Part shown: piece after piece, positions 25,235 to 34,460 of the stretch
Position numbering within the stretch: the first letter of the stretch is position 1
Layout: each line of letters opens with the position of its first letter
From: an uncultured Clostridia bacterium
Lineage (GTDB): Bacteria > Bacillota > Clostridia > Oscillospirales > CAG-272
Direction: 5' to 3'
Assembly: GCA_944381085.1 (NCBI GenBank)
Contig: CALWJX010000014.1
Location: 1 to 49,731, forward strand
Length of the DNA: 49,731 nucleotides
Notes under the pieces: generated by a model
Seen by the model: the letters and a program-made list of their open reading frames with translations, nothing else
Database searches by the model: none
What the model was told of the DNA's origin: nothing
Made by a program: the position numbers and the translations under genes

Positions 25235-26569
25235 TCACAGTCTTTTTTGCAGCTGTTCTCTGATGTCCTCATACCCAGGCTTGCCCAGCAACGCGAACAT
25301 ATTTTTCTTGTACGCCTCAACTCCCGGCTGATTGAACGGGTTTACCCCCAGCATATAGCCCGAAACCGCGCACGCAAGCTCCATGAAATATATAAAATAT
25401 CCCAGACTGTAGGCGCTTCTGTCCTCAAGTTCTATCAGAATATTCGGAACCCCGCCGTCCACATGCGCCAAAAGTGTGCCCTGCATGGCAATTTTCTTTA
25501 TTTTGTCAAGCTCCACGCCGGACAAAAAGTTCAGACCGTCTATATTGTCGGGGTCATCAGGTACGGTAAAGACCGCGCCGCTGTTCCCGACAGACACAAC
25601 GGTTTCAAAAAGATTTCTCATACCCTGCTGAATGTACTGACCGAGCGAATGAAGATCAGTGGAAAAAATAACCGATGCGGGGAAAATACCGCGCCCGTCC
25701 TTGCCTTCGCTTTCACCGAAAAGCTGCTTCCACCATTCATTCATCATTCTTGAGTAAGACTCATATCCAACAAGTATTTCCGTGGTCTTGCCTTTTCTGT
25801 ACAGAATATTTCTTATGGCGGCATACTTGTACGCGTCGTTATTCTCTGTTTTTTCATCGCAATATTTAATCTGAGCGTCACGCGCGCCGCGCATAAGCAT
25901 GTCAATATCTATTCCTGCGACCGCAATGGGAAGCAGCCCGACCGCGGTAAGTACCGAGAATCTGCCGCCGACGTCATCGGGAACGACAAAAGTCTGATAT
26001 CCCACCTTATCCGCAAAATTTTTAAGAGTGCCTTTCTCACGGTCTGTCGTCACAAAAATTCTGTTTTTGGCTTCCTCTTTTCCGTATTTTTTCTCGAGCA
26101 TTTCCCGAAACACCCTGAACGCGACGGCAGGCTCGGTCGTGGTTCCGGACTTTGAAATGACATTGATACAAATATCCTTCCCCTCGCATATTTCCAACAG
26201 CTCTGAAATTGACGCCGCGCTTATGTCACAGCCGGCAAAATATATATCCGGAGTATCCTTTTTGATATTGTTGTAATTCGGGGACTTCAGAAATTCAATA
26301 ACCGCTCTTGCGCCGAGATATGACCCTCCGATTCCGATAGCGATAAATATATCGCAGCTTTTGCGTATCTGCTCGGCTGCCGATTTGATTCTTGCAAATT
26401 CCTCTTTGTCATAATCTTCCGGCAAAGTGACCCATCCCAGAAAATCGTTTCCAACCCCTGACTTGCTTCTCAGTAAATGATGAGCGGCGCTCACCTGGGG
26501 CTGAATGTTCTGATACTCATGCTCTGAGATAAATTCGGACAGATATCTGTCAATTAATTTAACCGACAT
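25235..26569 (-). CDS. pgi: Glucose-6-phosphate isomerase
   Basis: This 444-aa protein is the short Firmicutes-type phosphoglucose isomerase interconverting glucose-6-phosphate and fructose-6-phosphate. Both SIS domains are visible: [16 protein letters not shown] and the phosphate-binding [16 protein letters not shown], with [15 protein letters not shown] and the C-terminal [21 protein letters not shown] carrying the catalytic Lys. AAAGG is about 8 nt before the ATG. The gene is preceded by an exceptionally long, repetitive leader (about 600 nt from the promoter at 27178-27206). No other glycolytic gene is linked. Confidence 0.95.
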   Translation of the reverse strand: MSVKLIDRYLSEFISEHEYQNIQPQVSAAHHLLRSKSGVGNDFLGWVTLPEDYDKEEFARIKSAAEQIRKSCDIFIAIGIGGSYLGARAVIEFLKSPNYNNIKKDTPDIYFAGCDISAASISELLEICEGKDICINVISKSGTTTEPAVAFRVFREMLEKKYGKEEAKNRIFVTTDREKGTLKNFADKVGYQTFVVPDDVGGRFSVLTAVGLLPIAVAGIDIDMLMRGARDAQIKYCDEKTENNDAYKYAAIRNILYRKGKTTEILVGYESYSRMMNEWWKQLFGESEGKDGRGIFPASVIFSTDLHSLGQYIQQGMRNLFETVVSVGNSGAVFTVPDDPDNIDGLNFLSGVELDKIKKIAMQGTLLAHVDGGVPNILIELEDRSAYSLGYFIYFMELACAVSGYMLGVNPFNQPGVEAYKKNMFALLGKPGYEDIREQLQKRL

Positions 26570-26739
26570 ATAAATTACCTTTTCCTTTTTAATATTTCAA
26601 CATATATTTTGAGTATTGCATATAAAATTATTCCGCCGAAATGACATGTATAAAGGCAAAAATTCCGCATATCTGTCAAACGACGTAAAAAATAAATACA
26701 GGTTTCAAAAATCCGTCTTTTCAACATAACATTATAATT

Positions 26740-27173
26740 GCAAACCGGCAGCCTTACGTATTTAAAACCGCGGCATACAACCTGTAAATATTATTTTTTG
26801 AAGTCCTTTAAGTTGTATGCAAATACAGCAAGTAAATAATATTTCGATTTCTTCACTCTGTATGCAATCTCGTCGATGCAACTCGGACAGTTTTACGTCA
26901 GTAAAACTGCCGCATACAACCTGTAAAATATTATTTTTTGCTTTCTTTATGTTGTATGCAAATACAGCCGATAAGATGATATTAGTCTGATTTCTTCACG
27001 CTATATACAAAAACCCGGACAGTTTTGCGGAGCGAAACTGCGGTATACAGCCGGTAAAATAATATTTGCCTGATTACTCCACGCTGTATACATAACCCTG
27101 GACAGTTTTGCGCAGCAAAACTGCGGCATTCAACCGGTAAATATCATTTTTTTGATTTCTTTATGTTGTATGC
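26740..27173 (-). repeat. Array of six palindromic units and interspersed hairpins in the pgi leader
   Basis: On the minus strand the units lie at 27173-27126, 27091-27043, 27008-26960, 26959-26912, 26865-26823 and 26820-26773. Each begins GYATACARC, has an internal GTGAAGAAATCA-like block and an AATAATATTTACC-like block, and ends GYTGTATRC. The 5' and 3' arms of a unit are reverse complements, for example GCATACAAC with GTTGTATGC and GTATACAGC with GCTGTATAC, so pair changes are compensated. Small hairpins CAGTTTTRC/GYAAAACTG lie after the first, second and fourth units (27103-27123, 27020-27040, 26888-26909), with a decayed one after the last. Unit spacing and content rule out CRISPR. Confidence 0.85.
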
Positions 27174-27177
27174 AAGT

Positions 27178-27206
27178 ATTATATCACACACGACGAAAAT
27201 TTTCAA
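27178..27206 (-). promoter_or_regulatory. Promoter reading into the repeat array and pgi
   Basis: Minus-strand TTGAAA (27206-27201), 17-nt spacer, perfect TATAAT (27183-27178). The first repeat unit begins 4 nt after the -10, so the transcript would start within or right at that unit. Confidence 0.85.
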
Positions 27207-27278
27207 TAGTTTTTCCAAAATTTGAGAACCCAAAACCGGCTTATACATTGCAAAAACCCAAAAGTCCGCGAAAACAAA

Positions 27279-27314
27279 ACGGTCAATGACATTTTTTCAA
27301 ACGACATTGACCGT
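27279..27314 (-). terminator. Terminator of the D,D-carboxypeptidase gene
   Basis: A 10-bp perfect stem (ACGGTCAATG and CATTGACCGT) with a 16-nt loop, followed on the minus strand by TTTTGTTTTC. It separates the carboxypeptidase transcript from the pgi promoter. Confidence 0.75.
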
Positions 27315-27399
27315 TGCGGTTTCATATGTTTAAAACAAAATCGCTGAAAACGCGGAAAACAATAAAACAGTCGTACAGCATAATCATAAACGCAATAAA

Positions 27400-28614
27400 T
27401 TACCTGAGCGCTCCGGCAATCATTCTGTACCAAAGACCAAGAAAGCTTATCTTGTCAACATTTTCCGCGGCATAAATATCGACCTTGCCAATCTCCTTGC
27501 CGTCCAGAGTAAACACAACCTTTCCAATCACATCTCCCGATTTGACAGGAGCGGAAATATTCTCGGGCAGTTCAATATTGAACTGAACCTTTGACAAGCC
27601 GTCCTTTTCAAGTATGCAGGAAAACATGTCGTGCTTTGCCTTTATGCTGTCGCTCACTCCGCCGATAACCTTTATGTTTTCAAATTCACCGCCGGCATAA
27701 CTAAACTTGCCGTAGTTGGCAAATCCCCAGTCAAGCAGACTTGTCGCGGCGGCGTTGCGTACATCCCTTGTGGGCGCGCCCATAATCACGCAGATCAAGG
27801 ACATCCCGTCGCGCTCGGCCGTAGCGCTTATACAAAATCCCGCCTTTGAGGTAGAGCCGGTCTTCAGCCCCGTACAGCCTTTATAGAAGCGTACAAGACG
27901 GTTTGTGTTGGTAAGTCCGAACGCGCCGTCGCGAATGGTATCCATCCATATCGAACTGTATTCAAGTATTTTGGGATGCTTAATCAGTTCTCTTGACATA
28001 ATGGCAATATCCTTGGCACTTATAACATGATTCTGCGCGGTGTCGTCCAGTCCGTTTGTGTTTTCAAAATTTGTATTCTCCATTCCCAGCTCTTTGGCGC
28101 GCGCGTTCATTGCCTTGACAAAACTTTCCTCGCTTCCGGACACAAACTCGGCAAGAGCGCAGGCGGCATCATTTGCTGAAGATATAACCACGCTTTTTAT
28201 CATATCCTCAACGCTCATCTGCTCGCCTACCTTCAGATATATCTGAGAGCCCCCCATGCTTGCCGCGTGTTCGCTTGCCGTTACCATATCGTCAAGCTTT
28301 ATCTTGCCGGAATCAACGGCCTCCATAACAAGCAAAAGAGTCATAACCTTGGTGACAGACGCGGGCGGAAGCGCCTCGTCAGGGTTTTTCGCGTATAGTA
28401 TTCTGCCGGTTTCCGCTTCCATTAAGACCGCGCTTTTGCAGTCAAAGTCGAGCGTCTCGGGTCCTACATATGAATCGGATACGTCCGCGTCTTCTTCATT
28501 TTTTTCAAGGTCGGTTTCGCCTGTCTGCTCTTCCGCCGACGCATACGGCAGAGCAATGACTCCGACTGACAGGACTAAGGACAAAAAAAACGCCGTGATT
28601 TTTTTCAGTAACAT
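27400..28614 (-). CDS. Serine-type D-Ala-D-Ala carboxypeptidase (penicillin-binding protein 5/DacF type)
   Basis: This 404-aa exported protein has a signal peptide (LLKKITAFFLSLVLSVGVIALPYASA) and an acidic stretch, then the peptidase S11 domain with all three active-site motifs: SVTK (in PPASVTKVMTLLL), SAN (in ISSANDAACALAEF) and KTG (in GLKTGSTSKAGF). A C-terminal PBP5-associated beta domain follows, ending in a hydrophobic/amphipathic segment (GLWYRMIAGALR). It trims the terminal D-Ala of peptidoglycan stem peptides at the outer face of the membrane. DacB or DacF assignment (sporulation versus vegetative) cannot be made. Confidence 0.93.
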   Translation of the reverse strand: MLLKKITAFFLSLVLSVGVIALPYASAEEQTGETDLEKNEEDADVSDSYVGPETLDFDCKSAVLMEAETGRILYAKNPDEALPPASVTKVMTLLLVMEAVDSGKIKLDDMVTASEHAASMGGSQIYLKVGEQMSVEDMIKSVVISSANDAACALAEFVSGSEESFVKAMNARAKELGMENTNFENTNGLDDTAQNHVISAKDIAIMSRELIKHPKILEYSSIWMDTIRDGAFGLTNTNRLVRFYKGCTGLKTGSTSKAGFCISATAERDGMSLICVIMGAPTRDVRNAAATSLLDWGFANYGKFSYAGGEFENIKVIGGVSDSIKAKHDMFSCILEKDGLSKVQFNIELPENISAPVKSGDVIGKVVFTLDGKEIGKVDIYAAENVDKISFLGLWYRMIAGALR

Positions 28615-28901
28615 CTTGGTACCTCTCCCCTCTTTGAAGTGTATATTATGCCGGAATTTTTAACATAAAAACCGGGATTTTCACCTCTTACCTAATTCTA
28701 TTTTGGATATGGTTGTCCGTATGAATCAAAATCACGTGTTTTTTTATTTTATTGATTATCCGGATAAAATCCGCTTAAAAATATATGTGGCTTATGTTGA
28801 AAAGCCGTTTGAAAATCATACATTCCGCACAACTTATCATTTTTGTCATTCGACCTGAATGTCTGATTACCGGAAAAATCCGGCGCTTTAATTACTATTA
28901 T

Positions 28902-29450
28902 CTATTTTCTCTTATTCTTTTTATCTTCAATAACAAGTTTTTTTATATGCGCGAAGGTCTCGTCCTCGCCCTTATTCGCGAGCATTATAAGCCATTCCTC
29001 AAGCAACGCCGCCGTATCCTCATGCATCTTTTTTGAGGCGTTTCCCTTAATAAAATATTCGTAAGCCGAAGAATCTGTATATCTGTCACCCTGATAAATT
29101 TTGCTTGCCGCCACACGGTCGCAGAACATCTCCGCCACATATCTCAGCGGCATAGGCACGGGCTCATACATTTTTGTATTCATATTCAGATCCACCCAAT
29201 ACTCAAAATGGTGCTTGTTTCTGCCCTTGTGATGCATCCATGCCAGCGAATATCCGAAAAGCTCCCTCTCTTTTTCATTGGGACTTCTTGTTCCGAGGTA
29301 GTATTTCGCGCCCGGAATAAACTCGGACGGACTGTATTTGGAAAGATCATGTCTGAGTCCCTGCCACCCGATACCGGCGCGGAAACAGTGACAGATTACT
29401 TTATGTCTGTGTCTTGTTATGGTTACAAAGTGCTTTACGGGATGAGCCAT
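28902..29450 (-). CDS. DUF5662 family protein
   Basis: This 182-aa protein matches the DUF5662 pattern common in Clostridia: HPVKHFVTITRHRHKVICHCF, GLRHDLSKYSPSEF, LAWMHHKGRNKHHFEYW and DRVAASKIYQG. The conserved His/Asp residues (HDLSKYS, HHKGRNKHH) suggest a metal-binding, HD-like helical fold (inference). No function is established. It starts 1 nt after the stop of the HD/endonuclease fusion gene, so the two are tightly coupled. Confidence 0.85.
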   Translation of the reverse strand: MAHPVKHFVTITRHRHKVICHCFRAGIGWQGLRHDLSKYSPSEFIPGAKYYLGTRSPNEKERELFGYSLAWMHHKGRNKHHFEYWVDLNMNTKMYEPVPMPLRYVAEMFCDRVAASKIYQGDRYTDSSAYEYFIKGNASKKMHEDTAALLEEWLIMLANKGEDETFAHIKKLVIEDKKNKRK

Positions 29451-29451
29451 A

Positions 29452-30762
29452 TCAAAATTCCACCTTTCCGACGAGCATATTGTGGTCAGTGGTCAAATCA
29501 GAAGAAGTGTCAAAAACACGCACGTCACAAACATTATACCGTCCGGCATACAGAATATTGTCTATTGACCTGTCCTCATATGTGTGCAAATCACGATTGG
29601 ATATGTTTATCCAAGGGACATACCTCGCGATTTTTCCCGGATTTGTGTTGAAATCACCGCAGCAAAGCAATCCGTCCGGATGTTTATTCAGATACTCCGA
29701 GAGTATATCCCCAAGGCACATCATAGTTTCGGTATTCGACTTTTCGTTTTCCACCGAAAGATGGGTATTGAAAATCGTGACCTGCTCACCCACAACGTCA
29801 ACAATAACATACCCGCAGGAAGTCCCCTGAGTCGCAATTTTCACCGGAAAATTATAAGTGCCGGATTCGACTATCGGGAATTTTGAAATAACGGCGGTGC
29901 CGTATTCTCCTCCCTGAAAATCACGTATTTTAATAAAGTAGAAATATTCAAGACCGGACATTTCCGAAATCAAAGCAGCCATATCAACCCTATCAGAGCG
30001 CATAGCGCCCTTGTCAACTTCCTGAAGCGCGACGACCTCAGCCCCCGACCGTCTGATCTTTTCGGCAAGCATTGAGAGATTGTCCCATGTATATTTGCCG
30101 AGTACAAAATGCGCCGAACAGATGTTCAGGGACGCCAGAGTAAAACTTTTGCCTCTCCTTACGGCCAGCTGTTTTTCCGCCGTTTCATGTTTGTCTATAT
30201 CCTCCGGCTCTCCGCTTGTCTTGCCGACGGATTTGTATGTTTTATTTTCATTTCTCATATCCGAAAACTTTTTGATATCTTTTCCGGCAGAAGTATTCTC
30301 AATACCGGCTTTTTCCTTTACGCCTTTTTGCTCCGCCTCGCTGAGAAATTCATATGCTTTCCTGTACCTTTCGACTCTGTCCAGCGCCGCCTTGTCCGGC
30401 TCCGACGAAATTCTTGTAAGATCGCTGTTGTGCAATAGGTCTGCCATCTTAACTTTACGGGCAACAGGGTCCTCCGACAATTTCTCAATATAATCCATAT
30501 AATCCACACCCGGTCTGTGGGTCAGGAGATTTACCGCGTTGCACACCTGTTCGGGAAATTCCCTGCCGAGGTCTTCTATTGTGATATCGGTATCTTCAAC
30601 CACATCGTGCAGAAGCGCCGCCGTAATCGAAAGCTCGTCGTCCATCTGTTCCGCAAGATGATAGGGATGAAAAACATACGGAATGCCGGATTTATCGGTC
30701 TGACCCTCATGCGCGCTGTACATAAGCAATATTGCCTTTTTGATCATGGGAGTATATAACAT
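29452..30762 (-). CDS. Fusion of an HD (RelA-hydrolase-like) domain and an endonuclease/exonuclease/phosphatase domain
   Basis: In 436 aa, residues 1-145 form an HD domain like the hydrolase half of RelA/SpoT (HEGQTDKSGIPYVFHP, LLHDVVEDTDI with His52-Asp53, KMADLLHNSD). A charged linker of about 60 residues follows. Residues 207-436 are an EEP domain with LNICSAHF, ALQEVDKG (Glu248), FNTHLS (His334), GDFNTNPG and TTDHNMLV (terminal Asp-His), a complete phosphodiesterase site. The HD part could act on (p)ppGpp or another nucleotide and the EEP part on a phosphodiester or lipid. The frame is uninterrupted, with GGAG 8 nt from the ATG. Confidence 0.82.
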   Translation of the reverse strand: MLYTPMIKKAILLMYSAHEGQTDKSGIPYVFHPYHLAEQMDDELSITAALLHDVVEDTDITIEDLGREFPEQVCNAVNLLTHRPGVDYMDYIEKLSEDPVARKVKMADLLHNSDLTRISSEPDKAALDRVERYRKAYEFLSEAEQKGVKEKAGIENTSAGKDIKKFSDMRNENKTYKSVGKTSGEPEDIDKHETAEKQLAVRRGKSFTLASLNICSAHFVLGKYTWDNLSMLAEKIRRSGAEVVALQEVDKGAMRSDRVDMAALISEMSGLEYFYFIKIRDFQGGEYGTAVISKFPIVESGTYNFPVKIATQGTSCGYVIVDVVGEQVTIFNTHLSVENEKSNTETMMCLGDILSEYLNKHPDGLLCCGDFNTNPGKIARYVPWINISNRDLHTYEDRSIDNILYAGRYNVCDVRVFDTSSDLTTDHNMLVGKVEF

Positions 30763-30796
30763 TGCCTTGTCTCCTGCTTCAAATTCAATAAATAAA

Positions 30797-31570
30797 TCAA
30801 CTGACGGGGCTTATAAGCTCCGCTTTGTCGATAACTTCCAGTTTTTTCTCTTCGGCAAATCTTTCAGCATAAATAAGCGTTTCCCTGTCGGGCACATCCT
30901 TCGGACTGTGAGCGTCACAGCCGAATATCGCCTTGCAGCCGCACTCTTTCGCTATATCCCAAAACAAAGGATTAGGATAATGTCTTCCGTCCATAATGCC
31001 GAGAAAATTTATCTCAAGCGGAATATTCTTTAGCGCGGCATAGCCGCACAGCCTTTCTGTTTCACGCCTGTAAATATTTTCTTCTCCCCTGAAATTTATC
31101 AGATCAGGATGAGCTATATAAGTAAATTTACCCGTGTCGATTCCCTCACATACCTGATCCACATAACGGCAGATATCCCGCTCTCTTAACGTCGGAGCCC
31201 CGCTGTACACGTCTTTTTCTTCATTGCCCAGAAAATGCTGCCCCAATATCAGATAGTCGCATTCATACTGTGAGATAAACTCAATAAAACGGTCAAAAAT
31301 GTCCGGATAATATTCCGCTTCATATCCGATATAAATTTCAATGTCTGCCCTGTATTCATTTCTGAGATTCCGAAGCGTTTTCACATAATCCTCTGCCTGT
31401 TCGGGTCTCATTCTGAAGTCGGAATAATAACCGTGCGGAAACGGCATCGGCGCGTGATCCGAAAAGCCGAGAATTTTTATACCCGATTTTATCGCCGTTT
31501 CAATATATTCCCGTTCATTTCCCACCGCATGATTGCACCGCGGAGTATGCGTATGATAATTTGCGTACAT
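30797..31570 (-). CDS. hisJ: Histidinol-phosphatase, PHP family
   Basis: This 257-aa PHP-domain phosphoesterase begins with the metal site YHTHTPRCNHAVG, continues with GFSDHAPMPF, a further metal His in IGYEAEY/YLILGQHF, and ends with IFGCDAHSPKDV. This is the HisK/HisJ family that dephosphorylates L-histidinol phosphate in histidine synthesis. No other his gene is linked, so a generic PHP phosphatase cannot be excluded. GAAGG lies 6 nt before the ATG. It follows uvrA by 56 bp. Confidence 0.85.
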   Translation of the reverse strand: MYANYHTHTPRCNHAVGNEREYIETAIKSGIKILGFSDHAPMPFPHGYYSDFRMRPEQAEDYVKTLRNLRNEYRADIEIYIGYEAEYYPDIFDRFIEFISQYECDYLILGQHFLGNEEKDVYSGAPTLRERDICRYVDQVCEGIDTGKFTYIAHPDLINFRGEENIYRRETERLCGYAALKNIPLEINFLGIMDGRHYPNPLFWDIAKECGCKAIFGCDAHSPKDVPDRETLIYAERFAEEKKLEVIDKAELISPVS

Positions 31571-31626
31571 TTAATACCTTCTTTACGTTAAGATTTATCC
31601 TAAATACTGACCGATCTCGGTAAAAA

Positions 31627-34458
31627 TCAGCCGTAAAGCCATTTTTTAAGATACTTTCCGGTGTATGACTTTTCCTCCCGCGCGACTTCTTCCGGGGTCC
31701 CGCAGGCGACCAGCGTTCCGCCTCCGTCTCCCCCCTCGGGTCCCAGGTCTATAATGTAATCGGCGGACTTTATGACGTCAAGATTGTGTTCTATTACGAG
31801 TATAGTATTTCCTCCGTCGCAGATTCTCTGCAATACCTCCAAAAGCTTCGCCACATCCGCGCTGTGCAGACCCGTAGTCGGTTCGTCAAGTATATATATG
31901 GTCTTTCCGGTGCCGCGCTTGGCAAGTTCGGACGCGAGCTTTATCCTCTGCGCTTCCCCGCCTGACAGCGTGGTTGACGATTGTCCTATCTTCACATAGC
32001 CCAGCCCCACATCGTACAGGGTCTGTAACTTTCTTGTAATTTTGGGAAGACCGTCAAAAAAAGCAAGTCCCTCCTCCACAGTCATCTCAAGCACATCCGA
32101 AATGTTTTTGTCCTTGTATTTTACCTCCAGCGTGTCTCTGTTGTATCTCTTTCCCTTACACACGTCACAGGTCACGTAAACGTCGGGCAGAAAATGCATT
32201 TCAATGCACTTGACTCCGTCGCCCTCGCAGGCTTCACATCTTCCGCCTTTGACATTGAACGAAAATCTTCCTGATTTATAACCTCTCGCCTTCGCGTCCT
32301 TCGTCTGAGCGAAAAGCTCCCTGATATCGGTAAACAGCCCGGTATATGTCGCGGGATTTGACCGCGGAGTCCTCCCTATCGGACTTTGATCTATGCAGAT
32401 GACCTTATCAAGATTTTCAAGTCCCTCGATATTTTTGTGTTTACCCGGATAGGTAATGGCACGGTTGAGATCATGCGCGAGTTTCGGATAAACTATTCCG
32501 TTGACAAGCGACGATTTTCCCGAACCCGACACGCCCGTAACGCACACAAAGCATCCGAGCGGAATTTTCACATCTATATTTTTAAGGTTATGCTCCTGCG
32601 CGCCGGTAACCGTCAGGAAATTTCCGTTTCCGTTTCTTCTTGTCTTGGGAACTTCTATTTTCTTTCTGCCCGAAAGATACGCCCCGGTTATGGAATTTTC
32701 ATTTTTCATGACTTCCTCCGGCGTTCCGCAGGCAACCACCTCTCCTCCGTGTATTCCGGCGCCCGGACCTATATCCACTATATAATCCGATTCAGTCATG
32801 GTCTCCTCGTCGTGCTCCACCACAATTACAGTGTTTCCCAGATCACGGAGTTTCTTTAAAGTGGCGATCAGCTTCGAGTTATCCCTTTGATGAAGCCCGA
32901 TACTCGGCTCGTCAAGTATATACAAAACTCCGACAAGCGAGCTTCCTATCTGGGTCGCAAGCCGTATTCTCTGCGCCTCTCCGCCTGAAAGAGTCCCCGC
33001 CTTTCTGGTAAGCGTGAGATAATCCAATCCGACGCTTTCAAGAAATCCGAGCCTTGAACGTATTTCCTTGAGTATCTCCTTCGCTATGACCTCCTCCGTG
33101 GGAGTAAGTTTCATCGTATTTACAAACGCAAGCGCGTCCGACACCGACATCGAACAGAACTCATGGATATTCAAGCCCCCGACAGTCACCGCAAGCGACA
33201 TCGGATTCAGCCGCTTTCCCCCGCATACGGGACATATAGCCTCCTCAACAAACTGTTCGTAATATTCCGCCCCCATGCCCATCTGCATCCTCTGCTCTAT
33301 CATGGGAACTATACCTTCAAATTTTGCCTTTCTCTCACGTCCTTCCCCGCCGAAATACCTTGTTACGTCATAAACCTCATTTCCGGAGCCGTGCAGCAAA
33401 ACATCATACGCTTTATCCGAAAAATCCTTAATCGGCATGTCGAGAGTAAAGCCGAAACGCTCTCCAACCGCCATGAAAAGCGGACCGTTCCAGCTTTCAT
33501 CCTCAAGCGATTTGAAGCCGTTTACCGCTATGGCGCCTTCTCTTAACGACAGATTTTTGTCGGGGATGAGCCTGTCCTCCGCGATCCTCCTCATTTCTCC
33601 GAGTCCCGCGCAATGAGGACACGCTCCCTGAGGATTGTTGAATGAAAACATCCTCGGCTCAAGCTCCCCTACGGATATTCCATGCTCCTCGCAGGCATAC
33701 GACTGCGAAAAGCTCATTTCCTCTCCTTGCGACGAATCTTTAGGCAAAGTCACTACAAGCAAATGCCCGTCGGCGGCGTTCAGGGCGTTTTCAACCGAAT
33801 CCGAAAGCCGCGAACGTATTCCGTCCTTCATGACCAGACGGTCAACCACTATTTCTATCGAATGTTTTTTGTTTTTATCAAGTTTGATCTCCTCGGAAAG
33901 ATCATACAAGCTGCCATCCACGCGGACTCTGACATATCCGCTCTTTTTGGCGTCCGCGAAAACCTTCTCGTGCATACCCTTCTGTGCCCGCACCACCGGC
34001 GCCATTATCATAAACCGCATCCCGGTTTCCAAAGTCATAATACGGTCAATTATCATATCGGTGGTCTGCCGTCTTATTTCCTTGCCGCATACCGGGCAGT
34101 GCGGAATTCCTATCCTGGCGTACATCAGTCTTAAGTAGTCGTATATCTCCGTCACGGTGCCCACGGTTGAGCGCGGGTTTCTCGAAGTGGTTTTCTGATC
34201 TATGGAAATGGCGGGAGAAAGACCCTCTATGGAATCCACGTCGGGCTTGTCAAGCTGACCCAAAAACATTCTCGCGTATGAAGAAAGCGATTCGACAAAC
34301 CGGCGGTGTCCCTCGGCATAGATAGTGTCAAAGGCAAGCGAGGATTTGCCCGACCCGGAAAGTCCCGACAGAACCACAAGCTTATCCCTCGGAATAGTTA
34401 CATCTATGTTTTTAAGATTGTGAACCCTTGCGCCTTTTATTACAATGTTCTGTGTCAT
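31627..34458 (-). CDS. uvrA: Excinuclease ABC subunit A
   Basis: This 943-aa protein shows two ABC ATPase modules: Walker [21 protein letters not shown] near residue 30 and [16 protein letters not shown] near 640, two LSGGEAQRI signatures, and zinc modules [23 protein letters not shown] and CEACEGDGV...[10 protein letters not shown]. It recognises bulky DNA lesions and loads UvrB for nucleotide excision repair. AAAGGA lies 5 nt before the ATG, which is 2 nt past the uvrB stop, making a uvrB-uvrA operon. Length and motifs are complete. Confidence 0.97.
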   Translation of the reverse strand: MTQNIVIKGARVHNLKNIDVTIPRDKLVVLSGLSGSGKSSLAFDTIYAEGHRRFVESLSSYARMFLGQLDKPDVDSIEGLSPAISIDQKTTSRNPRSTVGTVTEIYDYLRLMYARIGIPHCPVCGKEIRRQTTDMIIDRIMTLETGMRFMIMAPVVRAQKGMHEKVFADAKKSGYVRVRVDGSLYDLSEEIKLDKNKKHSIEIVVDRLVMKDGIRSRLSDSVENALNAADGHLLVVTLPKDSSQGEEMSFSQSYACEEHGISVGELEPRMFSFNNPQGACPHCAGLGEMRRIAEDRLIPDKNLSLREGAIAVNGFKSLEDESWNGPLFMAVGERFGFTLDMPIKDFSDKAYDVLLHGSGNEVYDVTRYFGGEGRERKAKFEGIVPMIEQRMQMGMGAEYYEQFVEEAICPVCGGKRLNPMSLAVTVGGLNIHEFCSMSVSDALAFVNTMKLTPTEEVIAKEILKEIRSRLGFLESVGLDYLTLTRKAGTLSGGEAQRIRLATQIGSSLVGVLYILDEPSIGLHQRDNSKLIATLKKLRDLGNTVIVVEHDEETMTESDYIVDIGPGAGIHGGEVVACGTPEEVMKNENSITGAYLSGRKKIEVPKTRRNGNGNFLTVTGAQEHNLKNIDVKIPLGCFVCVTGVSGSGKSSLVNGIVYPKLAHDLNRAITYPGKHKNIEGLENLDKVICIDQSPIGRTPRSNPATYTGLFTDIRELFAQTKDAKARGYKSGRFSFNVKGGRCEACEGDGVKCIEMHFLPDVYVTCDVCKGKRYNRDTLEVKYKDKNISDVLEMTVEEGLAFFDGLPKITRKLQTLYDVGLGYVKIGQSSTTLSGGEAQRIKLASELAKRGTGKTIYILDEPTTGLHSADVAKLLEVLQRICDGGNTILVIEHNLDVIKSADYIIDLGPEGGDGGGTLVACGTPEEVAREEKSYTGKYLKKWLYG

Positions 34459-34460
34459 AT

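Larger units (their letters stand above)
26570..27399 (-). other. Long non-coding region: pgi leader and promoter
   Basis: This 830-bp stretch has no credible gene on either strand. It holds the repeat array (26740-27173), the promoter driving it (27178-27206) and the terminator of the carboxypeptidase gene (27279-27314). About 170 bp of AT-rich sequence remains between the array and pgi, where a second weak promoter may sit (TTGACA at about 26677-26672 with a poor -10). Confidence 0.8.

Noticed and set aside
26740..27173. CRISPR array
   Set aside because: The repeats are imperfect palindromes that touch or overlap, spacers are not unique and no cas gene is present.
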